Shown: positions 1-8,762, counted from the stretch's first letter. The stretch: 35,927 nt of DNA from CBDCRK01 sp965220955 (GCA_965220955.1 CBDCRK010000005.1:1-35927), one strand, 5' to 3'. The notes: generated by a model from the letters alone, not told the origin. Numbers and translations are program-made.

Positions 1-885
1 CTGCGAGAGTTTCGGGTCGATCGCGAGACGCTTCTGGCTATCAATCCTCAGCTCATTTATGCCCACGCCACCGGGTTCGGTCCCCTTGGCCCCCATGCTG
101 AAGACCCCTGCCAGGACACTGTGGGAATGGCCCGCTCCGGTTTTATGTTTAACACCCCCAGTGCCGATGGTTCTCCCACCTACCCCACCGGCGCGCTGAG
201 TGACATTCTCTCCGGCACCATGCTTGGGTTTGGCGTCTTGGCCGCGCTCCTTGCCCGCGAACGATTGGGCGTTACCCAGGCGGTATGGTCTTCCCAGCTT
301 AGTGCCATGATGTGGCTACAGTATTATAACCTGGCCCAATATCTCAACAGGGGCGCAGACTTCGACCCCTATGACCGCACCAATGTGGCCAACCCCCTTA
401 TGAATCTCTATCGCTGTGCCGATAATCAATGGATCGCCTGTGGGCTTTTTGTTACTCAGCGCTTTTGGCCTGAATTCTGCGCGGTGATGGGTCTCGCCGA
501 ACTAGAGCATGACCCCCGTTTTGCCAGTGACAACCAACGGGCGGCTCACCGTAAAGAGCTTATCACCCTCCTGGACCAGGCCTTTGCCACTAAACCGCGG
601 GCTCACTGGGAAAGGATCTTCCGAGACAAGGGATTCTGGTTCTCGGTGATCAACCATATCAGCGACCTGCCCACTGACCCGCAGGTTGCTGCCAATGATT
701 ATCTGGTGGAGCTTGACACTGGGCTCAAGACAGTTTCCTACCCCTTTACACTTGAGAAGACACCGGCCCCCCTCAATAAAGGGGCGCCGGAATTCAGCGA
801 GCACACCGATGAGGTCCTCAAGCAGGTCTGCGGATATTCAATGGAAGAGATCATAGCCCTAAAAGCCAAGGAAGTGGTGTGGTAG
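1..885 (+). CDS. CoA-transferase family III (CaiB/BaiF), 5' end outside window
   Basis: The reading frame is open from base 1, so the gene starts upstream of the window. About 294 residues are present. The first codons already read as family III CoA-transferase (a GFGPLGP motif near residue 37), which moves CoA between acyl-CoA and a free carboxylic acid in the cytoplasm. The expected catalytic Asp lies in DTVGMARSG, near base 118. The C-terminal half has the usual small-domain pattern ending in an EHTDEVL motif. A GTG at 121 could be mistaken for the start, but the homology continues upstream of it. The gene leads a (+) run with the epoxide-hydrolase-like gene 62 bases downstream, so co-transcription is likely. 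Substrate unknown. The family call is secure; it is one of three such genes here. Confidence 0.9.
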   Translation: MREFRVDRETLLAINPQLIYAHATGFGPLGPHAEDPCQDTVGMARSGFMFNTPSADGSPTYPTGALSDILSGTMLGFGVLAALLARERLGVTQAVWSSQLSAMMWLQYYNLAQYLNRGADFDPYDRTNVANPLMNLYRCADNQWIACGLFVTQRFWPEFCAVMGLAELEHDPRFASDNQRAAHRKELITLLDQAFATKPRAHWERIFRDKGFWFSVINHISDLPTDPQVAANDYLVELDTGLKTVSYPFTLEKTPAPLNKGAPEFSEHTDEVLKQVCGYSMEEIIALKAKEVVW

Positions 886-947
886 AGGGGGAAGGAGAAG
901 AAGGGAAACTTAACTCCGTACCAGACAGAGACAACGGGAGTAGTTCT

Positions 948-2102
948 ATGGAAAAAGAGCGCTTTGAGATTCAGGTACCTGAGGAAACTCTCACCGACCT
1001 GCGGGAGCGCCTGGTAAAAACCCGCTGGCCGGATGAAGTGGGGAATACCAGCTGGGAGTACGGAACCAACCTCTCCTATCTCAAAGAGTTGGTGACCTAT
1101 TGGCAGACAATCTATGACTGGCGCCAGCACGAACGCGCCATGAATGCCTTTCAGCACTATAAAGTGACCATTGACGGACAGCCTATTCATTTTATCCACG
1201 AACCCGGACGTGGTCCCCGGCCCATGCCGTTGATGCTCACCCATGGATGGCCATGGACTTTTTGGGATTTTCACAAAGTGATCCGACCCCTGAGCGATCC
1301 GGCGGCGTTTGGCGGGGATGCGGCTGATGCGTTCGATGTTGTTGTCCCCTCTTTACCGGGGTTTGGCTTCTCAACCCCACTTGCTAAAACCGGCATTGGG
1401 CTACGAGAGGTCAGCGATCGTTGGGTTATCCTCATGCGTGACGTGCTTGGGTATGAGCGATTTGCCACTCAGGGTGGTGATATTGGCGCCCTGGTTAGCG
1501 CCGATCTGGGGCATGCCTATGCCGATCACTTGATTGGGGTGCATGTCAATCTGGCGGTCCCACTCTCGCTTGAATTGCCACCGGCATCAGACTACAGCTC
1601 CGAGGAAGAGGGGTGGCTGGAGAAAAATCAGCATTTCTTTGCCGAAGAGCGGGGCTATGCCGCCATTCAGAGCACAAAACCCCAGACCGCGGCCTATGGT
1701 CTTACCGACTCACCGGCTGGGTTATGCGCCTGGATTCTAGAGAAACGTCGGACCTGGAGCGACTGTGGCGGAAACGTCGAACAACGCTTCAGCAAAGATG
1801 AGCTGTTAACCACCATGACGCTCTACTGGGTGACCGGCACCATTGGGACTTCTTTTCGCTCGTACTATGAGCGCCGCGCCCATCCCTGGCAGCCGGTTCA
1901 CACTCGCACACCGGTTGTCGAAGCGCCGACGGCATTGGCGGTCTTTCCTGGTGACGTGGTGCTTATGCCCCGGCGTTGGGCCGAGCGCTACTATAACCTA
2001 AAGCGCCGGACAGTAATGCCCTCAGGCGGTCACTTTGCGTCCATGGAAGAGCCAGAGCGGCTGGTGGAGGATATTCGGTCGTTTTTTCGGTCGCTACGCT
2101 AA
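948..2102 (+). CDS. Epoxide-hydrolase-like alpha/beta hydrolase (EHN domain), copy 1
   Basis: This 384-residue protein has the N-terminal epoxide hydrolase domain (RERLVKTRWPDE near residue 20) followed by an alpha/beta-hydrolase fold. Visible motifs are HGWPW at residue 99 (oxyanion region), QGGDIG with the probable nucleophile Asp178, and GGHF with the probable catalytic His362. The family opens epoxides to diols by way of an ester on the Asp. The frame extends upstream to a GTG at 879, but the ATG at 948 follows a GGGAG ribosome site and matches the start of the second copy at 29808, so 948 is preferred. It sits 62 bases after a CoA-transferase and 22 before an MBL-fold gene. It is about 87% identical to the copy at 29808. 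Substrate unknown; some relatives act on terpene or aromatic epoxides or on unrelated esters. Confidence 0.88.
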   Translation: MEKERFEIQVPEETLTDLRERLVKTRWPDEVGNTSWEYGTNLSYLKELVTYWQTIYDWRQHERAMNAFQHYKVTIDGQPIHFIHEPGRGPRPMPLMLTHGWPWTFWDFHKVIRPLSDPAAFGGDAADAFDVVVPSLPGFGFSTPLAKTGIGLREVSDRWVILMRDVLGYERFATQGGDIGALVSADLGHAYADHLIGVHVNLAVPLSLELPPASDYSSEEEGWLEKNQHFFAEERGYAAIQSTKPQTAAYGLTDSPAGLCAWILEKRRTWSDCGGNVEQRFSKDELLTTMTLYWVTGTIGTSFRSYYERRAHPWQPVHTRTPVVEAPTALAVFPGDVVLMPRRWAERYYNLKRRTVMPSGGHFASMEEPERLVEDIRSFFRSLR

Positions 2103-2124
2103 AAAGATAAAGAAAGGGAACCCT

Positions 2125-3018
2125 ATGACGGCTACTTTAGATTGGATGGGATGTGCAACCTTTCGACTCACTTTAGATCAGCTTGTGGTTTTTCTTGACG
2201 CCTACATTGATCGGGTACCGAATGCCACGCCTGTGGGTATCACCACAGAGGAGATTGATCGAGCCGATTGGATTGTTGTCGGTCATTCGCATTTTGACCA
2301 TGTATATGGCGCAGAACGCATTGCCCGGGCTACCAGAGCAACAGTGATCGGCTCCTATGAGACCGTGCGTATTATGGAGGCTCAGGGAGTACCAACTGAT
2401 CAGTTGATGCCAGTATGTGGCGGGGAGAAGATCCGCCTTTCTGACAAGGTCACGGTGAACGTGTACCCTAGTCAACACTCGTGTGTGTGGTCACACCAAC
2501 CCATGCCTGCTGCGGACGCGGTCTGCCTGGGCGAACTTGGGGTAACCTACCAAGAACAGCAAGAGCGGATAAAAGAACTCTGGGGTCAGTTAACGTCACA
2601 GGGAGATGAAGTGATCGCCCACCTCAAGGCTTCAGCTCAAGGAGCGCGGGGCGACGGAGGCGCGCTTGTCTATCTGTTCGAAACACCAGAGGGCTCCTTA
2701 TTGTATCAGGATACCTCCGGTCACTGGAGTGGTATTCTGCGTGACCTACGGCCAGATGTAGCCATCCTGGCTGCAGCCGGTCGGGGCAATATTGATGGCG
2801 AGCCGGTTCAAGGATCGTTAGCGCAATTCGTTGCCCGCCAGGCCGACCTAGTCCGCCCACGGAGAGTTGTGCTGAGTCATCATGACAACTGGCTACCGGG
2901 ATTCTCACGAGCGGTGGATATAGCCCCAATTCGCGCCGAGATGGCAAAATGGGCCCCCAGAACGGAACTAACCGAGATGGGATATCTTGGGGCCTATCCG
3001 ATTTTTGAGGGACTCTAA
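2125..3018 (+). CDS. Metallo-beta-lactamase-fold hydrolase
   Basis: A 297-residue protein with the metal-binding signature HSHFDH at residues 54-59 (HxHxDH). Further histidines are in QHS, SGHW and a C-terminal SHHDNW, consistent with a two-metal centre. The N-terminus, with a WMGCATF segment, resembles UlaG/RomA-type proteins that act on cyclic or phosphate esters and lactones rather than true beta-lactamases. No signal peptide is evident, so it is probably cytoplasmic. The ATG at 2125 follows an AAAGGGAA ribosome site; the open frame upstream to 2035 overlaps the previous gene and is not homologous. It is the last gene of the first (+) operon. The exact substrate cannot be told from sequence. 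Confidence 0.83.
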   Translation: MTATLDWMGCATFRLTLDQLVVFLDAYIDRVPNATPVGITTEEIDRADWIVVGHSHFDHVYGAERIARATRATVIGSYETVRIMEAQGVPTDQLMPVCGGEKIRLSDKVTVNVYPSQHSCVWSHQPMPAADAVCLGELGVTYQEQQERIKELWGQLTSQGDEVIAHLKASAQGARGDGGALVYLFETPEGSLLYQDTSGHWSGILRDLRPDVAILAAAGRGNIDGEPVQGSLAQFVARQADLVRPRRVVLSHHDNWLPGFSRAVDIAPIRAEMAKWAPRTELTEMGYLGAYPIFEGL

Positions 3019-3111
3019 CTAAATCGAGCTACAAGAGAGTGGCACAAAAGAAGGCTTGGGCTTCTGCTACTTTGACACTGCGGCATGTGGCCAAGGAACC
3101 CAGGATAGCTT

Positions 3112-3411
3112 CTATAGTTCGTTTACCATTTTTTCCACTTCACTCCACTCTACAATAGGAGTGAGTCGCCGTTTGGTAATCAACCCCTGGGCAACAATAT
3201 TGGCAAAGGTATTAAAGGTGAGGGAGTGATCCTTCATGTCAAGCACAACAATGATCTTGGGTTCTTCATTAGAAGCCCAAGGGCCGGCTACACGGGTCAC
3301 CCCTGATGGCAGCTGTCCCTTCATCATCCCTTCCTGTATACGCGCAACGAACTTTTTGGCGTTTTCCGGGCTGCTAGCGTTCACATAGATTTCATCCAAA
3401 TATAAAGGCAT
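3112..3411 (-). CDS. Small conserved-looking protein, unknown function
   Basis: A 99-residue soluble protein preceded by a strong AGGAGG site. It starts MPLYLDEIYV and has a central EPKIIVVLDMKDHS segment and a C-terminal TPIVEW. Alternating strands and helices, the compact size and the late TPIxEW motif are compatible with a dimeric alpha/beta barrel of the DUF3303 or muconolactone-isomerase type. I do not recognise the family firmly. It is the last gene of the (-) cluster, 103 bases after the esterase-like gene and convergent with the MBL-fold gene. Good coding signal and ribosome site make it very likely real. A role with its catabolic neighbours is inference only. Confidence 0.7.
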   Translation of the reverse strand: MPLYLDEIYVNASSPENAKKFVARIQEGMMKGQLPSGVTRVAGPWASNEEPKIIVVLDMKDHSLTFNTFANIVAQGLITKRRLTPIVEWSEVEKMVNEL

Positions 3412-3514
3412 AGTCTTTCCTCCTTTTTGTTAAGATACAAGCAGCAGGAGCCCCCTTAGTCATACCAAGCTTATAGGGAAACGTCTATGATAACTGTAAG
3501 AGTGGCTCCTCTGG

Positions 3515-4657
3515 CTATGGGCTGGTATCGTCCTGAGGGGCAGGCTTGGCCTCAATACTTTCAAACCAGGGCAACACAATGCTCTCATTGATGGAGTAGG
3601 GATAAGCATGCCCCCACTCAGACAGCTCCTTATAGGTCACCTGATAGCCGAGTCTTGTAAACAGGTCATGGGTCTGCCGAGTGAAGCCCACCGAGAAGAT
3701 CGGGTCTTGGCCCCCATGCACCATCAGCATAGGCAGCCCTTTACCTTGCCCCCGCCTCATCAAGTCCTCCAGTGCGGGATGGAGTCGTCCGGCTACAGGC
3801 GCAATCCCGGTAAAGAGATCCGCATAGGTTAGCCCTAAAATGTAGGTAAAGATGCCGCCGTCTGAAAACCCGCTGAGATAGACCCGGCTACGGTCTACCG
3901 CATAGGTGTTAAAGACTTCTTCTAACATTGCCCGAATAGAGCCCATGTCCAACGGCGGATTGGGAGGCGAAAAGGGCGTGCGGATAGCCGACCAGGTAGG
4001 TCCCCGCGATTGGGGGGCCAGCAGCAAATACCCTTTGCTCTTAGCCGGGCGCAACCAGGTCAGAATGTAGTCATCGCCCCGACCATACCCACTGTGCAGG
4101 CAGACAATCAGGGGCCAGTTCTTCTGCGCAGTATAGTTTTCCGGCACATAGAGGGAGTATCCAGCACGATGGCTGGCCCGCTCCATATGGATAAATCCCA
4201 CAGGCACTTCTAAGCCCGGGGTTCTAGTTTCCAACTCGGCAAGCGAAGGCCGAGCCGTGGGCAGGACCCAGTATGGCTGCAGTATAGGCAGCTCAGCCCG
4301 AAGCTGATACAAGAGGTAGAGTCCCCGACAGAACACCTGCCGGCTGAGCAAGAAATACTCGGAGGAATCTGGGAAAGAACCCAGCAGAAAGGCCTGGTAG
4401 GCGTCGGCACAGCAGACCACAGCCTGGGAGAAGGTGGCGTGAAAGTCTTTAAGCTCTTGAGGCGGAGAGAGTGCAGAGAGCTGTGTATTTAGCAGCGTAA
4501 ACAGGTCGCCTATGGTTTGCCGGAATTGCGCCTGCTGCTCGGCAATACGGGCCAGGTGTATTTCCTCTTGCAGGGTCTCCATAGTGCGCAAGAAGTACAG
4601 GAGTTTCTCCTCGGCCTGCCGTATTTCCTGTAGGTATGGTTCGTTTGCTGCTTCCAT
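3515..4657 (-). CDS. Alpha/beta hydrolase, esterase/dienelactone-hydrolase type, with N-terminal helical extension
   Basis: A 380-residue protein. Residues 1-145 are largely helical, charged and leucine-rich, with no catalytic motif. From about residue 150 an alpha/beta-hydrolase domain follows, resembling PHB-depolymerase or phospholipase/carboxylesterase proteins: CLHSGYG with His188 near the oxyanion region, nucleophile Ser265 in GFSDGG, acid Asp318 in HGGQDP and catalytic His350 in WGHAYP. No signal peptide is visible, so it is probably cytoplasmic. The start follows an AGGGAGAAAAAAG-like site 26 bases downstream of the CoA-transferase stop, which suggests an operon. Substrate unknown. 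The N-terminal block is unusual for the family and may be a lid or an oligomerisation domain. Confidence 0.85.
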   Translation of the reverse strand: MEAANEPYLQEIRQAEEKLLYFLRTMETLQEEIHLARIAEQQAQFRQTIGDLFTLLNTQLSALSPPQELKDFHATFSQAVVCCADAYQAFLLGSFPDSSEYFLLSRQVFCRGLYLLYQLRAELPILQPYWVLPTARPSLAELETRTPGLEVPVGFIHMERASHRAGYSLYVPENYTAQKNWPLIVCLHSGYGRGDDYILTWLRPAKSKGYLLLAPQSRGPTWSAIRTPFSPPNPPLDMGSIRAMLEEVFNTYAVDRSRVYLSGFSDGGIFTYILGLTYADLFTGIAPVAGRLHPALEDLMRRGQGKGLPMLMVHGGQDPIFSVGFTRQTHDLFTRLGYQVTYKELSEWGHAYPYSINESIVLPWFESIEAKPAPQDDTSP

Positions 4658-4683
4658 CTTTTTTCTCCCTCACTCCAGCTTCC

Positions 4684-5886
4684 TCACTTGGAGAGGTCTT
4701 GCCCAATAACACAAGCGCGTACGAGTTGAGTAATTTGGGCCTCATTGTAGCCAAGGTTCTTCAATACTTCCTCATTGTGCTCCCCCAGGCCAGGGGCCGG
4801 CACAGGGGATAACTCAGCCATGGGTTCGGAGGAGAGCCAGGGAACGTCAATGGTTTTGTACTTTCCCGCTATGGGGTGGTCTAATTCCTTAACAATACCC
4901 AGCGCCTCGACTTGGGGGTCGTTGAACAGGGTGCCGGCGGTATGCATACGCACAATGGTGCCGCCCATGCCCTGCACTAGCTGTTGCAAGTCGTCAAAGC
5001 TCCATTCAGCCAGGGCAGGCTTCAACTCCTCTGCTAACTCGGCCCGGTTATTCAGGCGCTTGAGCCAGTCGTCAAACCTGGGGTCAGAGGCCAGATGCTC
5101 GATGTTAAAAACTTTACAAAGGGTCTGCCAGGCTTCTCTCTGGTTACCCCAGTCCATAAGCAAGTGGGCGTCCCGGCATTGGAAGCCATGGTCCGGTGGT
5201 TCGGTATAGCCCGATATGGGCCTTGCTTTCCACTCATCCGGTGTGGTTTCCGCGGCCATAGTCCATTGCATGATAGCCACAGCAGCGTCCAGTAAAGACG
5301 TCTCAACTCTTTGGCCTTCGCCCCTTGACTCCCGCGAATACAAGGCCGCAATAATGCCCTGGCAGGCCGCCCAGGCGGCGTTCGAGGCAATGATATCAAA
5401 GCCAACCCGCAGCGGAGGCTCATCGGCAGTGCCAAGATGACGAAACTTACCTACGAAGGTTTGCATATCAAGCTCAGTAGCAGGAGTTCTTGCCAGGGGA
5501 CCCTGGCTCCCGTATGCCGAGATAGAACAGTAAATCAGTCCTCGGTTGTTCCTGGAGAGGTCCGCATAGCTTAACCCAAGCCGCTCCATAACGCCCGAGG
5601 GATACCCCTCTATCAAAACGTCTGCACTCTTGGCGAAGCGGTAGATGATTTCCTGACCGGCCTTTTCCTTGAGATTCACGCATAAGCCCTTTTTGTTACG
5701 GTTGAGCCGGAGAAAAAGAGCCGACTCACCGTTGGTGAAAGGGCCAATCTCCCGAAACCAGTCTCCGCTGGGTGGCTCCACTTTTGTCACCTCTGCCCCC
5801 AGGTCACCAAGGATCATGGAACAGAGCGGGCCGGGAACACCCTGGGAGACATCAATAACCTTGATTCCTGCTAGTGCCAGGGCCAT
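4684..5886 (-). CDS. CoA-transferase family III (CaiB/BaiF), complete
   Basis: A 400-residue protein of normal family length. It opens with LAGIKVIDVSQGVPGP, and the Rossmann-like start is followed by GDLGAEVTKVEPPSGD, ending with the family-typical GLGEHNEEVLKNLGY. The position normally held by catalytic Asp is Glu138 in ATELDMQ, when aligned on the conserved Gln of DLxxQ. The start at 5886 has a GGAGG site immediately upstream. It lies 27 bases after the other (-) CoA-transferase and is probably co-transcribed with it. It should activate a carboxylic acid by CoA exchange in the cytoplasm; donor and acceptor are unknown. Two adjacent family III genes could form a heteromer or serve two steps. 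Confidence 0.92.
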   Translation of the reverse strand: MALALAGIKVIDVSQGVPGPLCSMILGDLGAEVTKVEPPSGDWFREIGPFTNGESALFLRLNRNKKGLCVNLKEKAGQEIIYRFAKSADVLIEGYPSGVMERLGLSYADLSRNNRGLIYCSISAYGSQGPLARTPATELDMQTFVGKFRHLGTADEPPLRVGFDIIASNAAWAACQGIIAALYSRESRGEGQRVETSLLDAAVAIMQWTMAAETTPDEWKARPISGYTEPPDHGFQCRDAHLLMDWGNQREAWQTLCKVFNIEHLASDPRFDDWLKRLNNRAELAEELKPALAEWSFDDLQQLVQGMGGTIVRMHTAGTLFNDPQVEALGIVKELDHPIAGKYKTIDVPWLSSEPMAELSPVPAPGLGEHNEEVLKNLGYNEAQITQLVRACVIGQDLSK

Positions 5887-5913
5887 GGGTCCTCCTTTAC
5901 GGTAGGCTAGGGA

Positions 5914-7101
5914 TTAGGCAGCGGACTTGCGTGACGAAGTTTGTGTCAGGCCAAGCTCTTGCAAAATCTCATCCTGATGCTCTCCCAGCCTGGGAGCCGG
6001 CCGCGGTATGGAGGTGGTATCCCGGCTAAATCGCCAGTGAGCCCGGCTCACACTGCAGGGACCCCAGGGAGTCTGTAGGGTCTCCACCATACGGTTAGCC
6101 TGGGTCTGGGGATGCTCTTTGAGCAAATGGCTGCGCGGCTTGTCTTGCCGATATTGGGCGCAGGGGACACCATGTTCCTTAAGGGTCTGTTCCCACTGCC
6201 AGGCAGCCTTCTTTTTGAAGATTCCCTCAAGAATGGAGATCAGCTCCTCCCGGTTCTTGACCCGCTCGGTATTAGTAACAAACCGTGGGTCCTGGATCAG
6301 GTCTTGTAGACCCAGAGCCTCACAGAGCCGTGCCCAGATTCCGTTATGAACCGCTGACACGCTCAAGAATCCCAGCGCCGTAGGGAAGGCTTGGTCGGGC
6401 ACAATATTGGGGCGAGAGCTGTCCATGGGGCCAGGAACAGTACCGGTGGCGAAATACTCAGCATAGCGAGTGAGACCAGCCAGAGTCGTAGAGTGTAACT
6501 GGCTGGTTTCCAATTTCATCCCCCGGCCGGTCTTCTGACGAACATATAAGGCGGCCAGTAGACCTACACAATTGATCATGGCGGCATTCCAGTCCAAATT
6601 GGCTGTGCCCCGCAGGAACTCTTGCTCCCCTCCCCGTTTCCCATTCAGGCTTGTATACCCGCCGGCAGCCTGCGTCATCCACTCATGACTGAGCATGCCC
6701 TTCCACGGCCCCCGATTTCCATAGGCCGAGGCCTGCAGGTAGATGATCTTTGGATTGATCTGGCGTTGCACCTCATAGCCCAAGCCAAGCCGCTCCATAA
6801 TGTCGCCCGAGCGGAAATTGTCTAGGACAACATCGGCAGAGGCAATCAGCTTGCAAGCAACCGCTCGGTCCTCGTCCTTCTTAAGGTCCAGGCACAGCCC
6901 TCTTTTGGTATAGTTGTTACCAATAAAGGTAATGCCCATACCCTGCATGGTAGGGCCGCTGGGTCTGCGCACAATGTCTCCCTTGGGCTGCTCTATTTTG
7001 ATCACGTCAGCGCCTAGCAACCCCAAGTAGGTGGCAGCCAACGGTCCAACGGCCGCCATACCAAAATCTAGCACCCTGATGCCTGCTAAAAGTCCGGCCA
7101 T
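5914..7101 (-). CDS. CoA-transferase family III (CaiB/BaiF), complete
   Basis: A 395-residue protein beginning MAGLLAGIRVLDFG. The start at 7101 is chosen because AAGGAG stands seven bases upstream and homology begins there; the frame runs open to 7161 but the extra 20 residues look unrelated. Family features include LGADVIKIEQPKGD near residue 30, the ASAYGNRGP motif near residue 125 and a C-terminal LGEHQDEILQELG. The usual catalytic Asp position is Glu140, followed by WMTQAAGG. First gene of the (-) cluster 7101-3112. It probably acts on a different acyl group from its neighbour, because the two are clearly divergent. Substrate not predictable. Confidence 0.91.
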   Translation of the reverse strand: MAGLLAGIRVLDFGMAAVGPLAATYLGLLGADVIKIEQPKGDIVRRPSGPTMQGMGITFIGNNYTKRGLCLDLKKDEDRAVACKLIASADVVLDNFRSGDIMERLGLGYEVQRQINPKIIYLQASAYGNRGPWKGMLSHEWMTQAAGGYTSLNGKRGGEQEFLRGTANLDWNAAMINCVGLLAALYVRQKTGRGMKLETSQLHSTTLAGLTRYAEYFATGTVPGPMDSSRPNIVPDQAFPTALGFLSVSAVHNGIWARLCEALGLQDLIQDPRFVTNTERVKNREELISILEGIFKKKAAWQWEQTLKEHGVPCAQYRQDKPRSHLLKEHPQTQANRMVETLQTPWGPCSVSRAHWRFSRDTTSIPRPAPRLGEHQDEILQELGLTQTSSRKSAA

Positions 7102-7170
7102 AACATTCTCCTTTGCTGTCCTCAACTGAGCCACTTTGCCCGGAAAAAAGTCTGAGGTCAACCTTAACTT

Positions 7171-7392
7171 ATGTGTTGTGGGGTGACAAAGAATGACAAT
7201 CTAGTGCTGCGTCTTGGACCGGAGAAGGCTGAGCAGGCACTCAAGGAGCCGCAGGTGCGGCCGTGCGATTTTACCGGCCGACCCCTAAAGGACATGGTCA
7301 TGGTATCGCCCACCGGCTACAAGACGGATAGCGCCCTACAAAAGTGGGTACAGCAAGCCGTTGACTTCGCCGCATTGCTGCCAGCAAAGTAG
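7171..7392 (+). pseudogene. 3' remnant of a TfoX/Sxy N-terminal-domain protein
   Basis: The 73-residue frame matches the second half of the TfoX N-terminal domain: MCCGV, then LVLRLGPEKA, then RPCDFTGRPL, and a C-terminal LPAK, a normal end for short TfoX proteins. The first roughly 35-40 residues, including the usual MFGG segment, are missing. An in-frame TAA lies at 7165-7167, just upstream of the apparent ATG, and no ribosome site is seen. The Met is therefore an internal family residue (the NMCCGV position) rather than a real start. The remnant begins 70 bases from the divergent start of the CoA-transferase, so a rearrangement probably cut the gene here. It may be untranslated. Confidence 0.72.
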
Positions 7393-7409
7393 AGGGTTAG
7401 CGACTTCCA

Positions 7410-7440
7410 AGCCCCAACGGAGTCCTGGCCCGTTGGGGCT
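7410..7440. terminator. Hairpin between convergent units
   Basis: A perfect 11-base inverted repeat (AGCCCCAACGG / CCGTTGGGGCT) with a 9-base loop lies between the tfoX remnant (+) and the amidohydrolase stop (-). There is no T-run on either side, so it is a possible bidirectional transcription stop or mRNA-stabilising hairpin rather than a classic intrinsic terminator. Confidence 0.6.
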
Positions 7441-7467
7441 CTCAAGGCTGCCAAGCCTGAGCTGATT

Positions 7468-8580
7468 TTAGGTCAGGTTATAGAACTGGAGCGCGCTTTC
7501 AGCCAGTACCTTGCGTTTGTTGTCCTCCGAGAGTTTCTCGGCAATCAGAACGGGTGCGCCAGGGAAAAACCCATCAGGATGCGGATAGTCGGTGGCCCAC
7601 AGAATCTTGTTTGCACCCAGATAGTCCACCAGATGGCTCAAGCTACCCTCAACCGGTTCATAGGAGATCCAGCACTGCCGCTGGAAATACTCGCTGGGAC
7701 GCATTCGCAGCCCGGAATCATTGAAGAGCCCCTTATCGTCGAAGTGGCGGTCCATACGGTCCAACCAGGGGGCAATCCAGCCTCCGCCCGACTCCAGAAA
7801 AGCAATCCTCACCTTGGGGAAGCGCTCACATACCCCTCCCCAGATGACGCTTAGAGAGGCCAGCATCATCTCCATAGTGTGCGAAATAATATGCTTGGCG
7901 CCAAGCCCCTTAAAGCGATCTACGCCCACTTGCGGCATCCCACCACCGGACCCCTCGTGCAGGCCAATGGCAAAGTCCAGTTCTTGGGCTTCAGCCCAGA
8001 ACGGATCGTAGGCCGAATGATCGAGCATGCGGTCGTTGTAGGGGTTAGGCCGCAGGAAGCCGCCGTGCATCCCCAGTTCCTTGCAGGCATAGCGCATCTC
8101 CTCAATGGCCAGCTCTACCGATTGCATAGGCAGCATGGCAACGCCAAAGAGACGATCAGGATAGGGTTTGCAGTAGTCAGCCAGCCAGCGATTATAGGCA
8201 CGACATATAGCAGCAGCCAGCTGCGGGTCCTCCACAGCTCCTGAGAACAAACCAATACTCGGATAAAGAAAGGCAGCGTCAATGCCGTCCAGTTCCATAT
8301 CTGGGATACGGGCATGGGGATCAAAGCCGCCCTTGCGACCCTCAGTGTATTTGATCTTAATAGAGGCATCTCCTTGCCGGGCACCAACGGCACCAACCAG
8401 GCCCAGTCCTGCGGGCCCACCCAGCACTTTGCCTTCGATACGCAAGCGCTCTTTGCCATCACTATCAACAAAGAGCTGGGGTGCGCGGTCGCGGTAAGCG
8501 GGATCTATATACTGCTCCCACAGCTCGGGCGGCTCCAACACATGACCATCTGCATCAACAATGTTGTATGTTCGACTCAT
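7468..8580 (-). CDS. Amidohydrolase-2 family protein (ACMSD-like metal-dependent hydrolase/decarboxylase), copy 1
   Basis: A 370-residue protein beginning MSRTYNIVDADGHVLEP, the DxDxH start motif of a large amidohydrolase-2 subfamily. Later metal or active-site motifs are GLHEGSGGG (His), SHTMEMM (His) and a C-terminal WATDYPHPDG (Asp). Family members are TIM-barrel enzymes that hydrolyse or decarboxylate ring-derived acids, as ACMSD and resorcylate decarboxylase do. The start has a strong AAAGGAGG site. It is closely similar throughout to the gene at 24355, including part of the upstream DNA, and a 44-codon fragment of a third copy lies at 33544. Transcribed divergently from the CMD-like gene at 8811. 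Substrate unknown. Confidence 0.9.
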   Translation of the reverse strand: MSRTYNIVDADGHVLEPPELWEQYIDPAYRDRAPQLFVDSDGKERLRIEGKVLGGPAGLGLVGAVGARQGDASIKIKYTEGRKGGFDPHARIPDMELDGIDAAFLYPSIGLFSGAVEDPQLAAAICRAYNRWLADYCKPYPDRLFGVAMLPMQSVELAIEEMRYACKELGMHGGFLRPNPYNDRMLDHSAYDPFWAEAQELDFAIGLHEGSGGGMPQVGVDRFKGLGAKHIISHTMEMMLASLSVIWGGVCERFPKVRIAFLESGGGWIAPWLDRMDRHFDDKGLFNDSGLRMRPSEYFQRQCWISYEPVEGSLSHLVDYLGANKILWATDYPHPDGFFPGAPVLIAEKLSEDNKRKVLAESALQFYNLT

Positions 8581-8762
8581 GGCAGCCCTCCTTTTTGCTC
8601 AAAGCCATATCCTTCGTACACTAATCCGCGTCCTACCATCTTCTGCCCTCAGGAGCAAGCTTCATCTCTACTCTTCCCTGGCTGGCAAAAAATTCCTTTT
8701 CAACACCAGGAACCTTTCTCTTGCACAAGAGGGGTCAAAGAGGGTAAAGGAAGAGTTAATCA

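Noticed and set aside
3045..3075. AGAAG...CTTCT hairpin between convergent genes as a terminator
   Set aside because: Five-base stem with no T-run; not distinguishable from chance.
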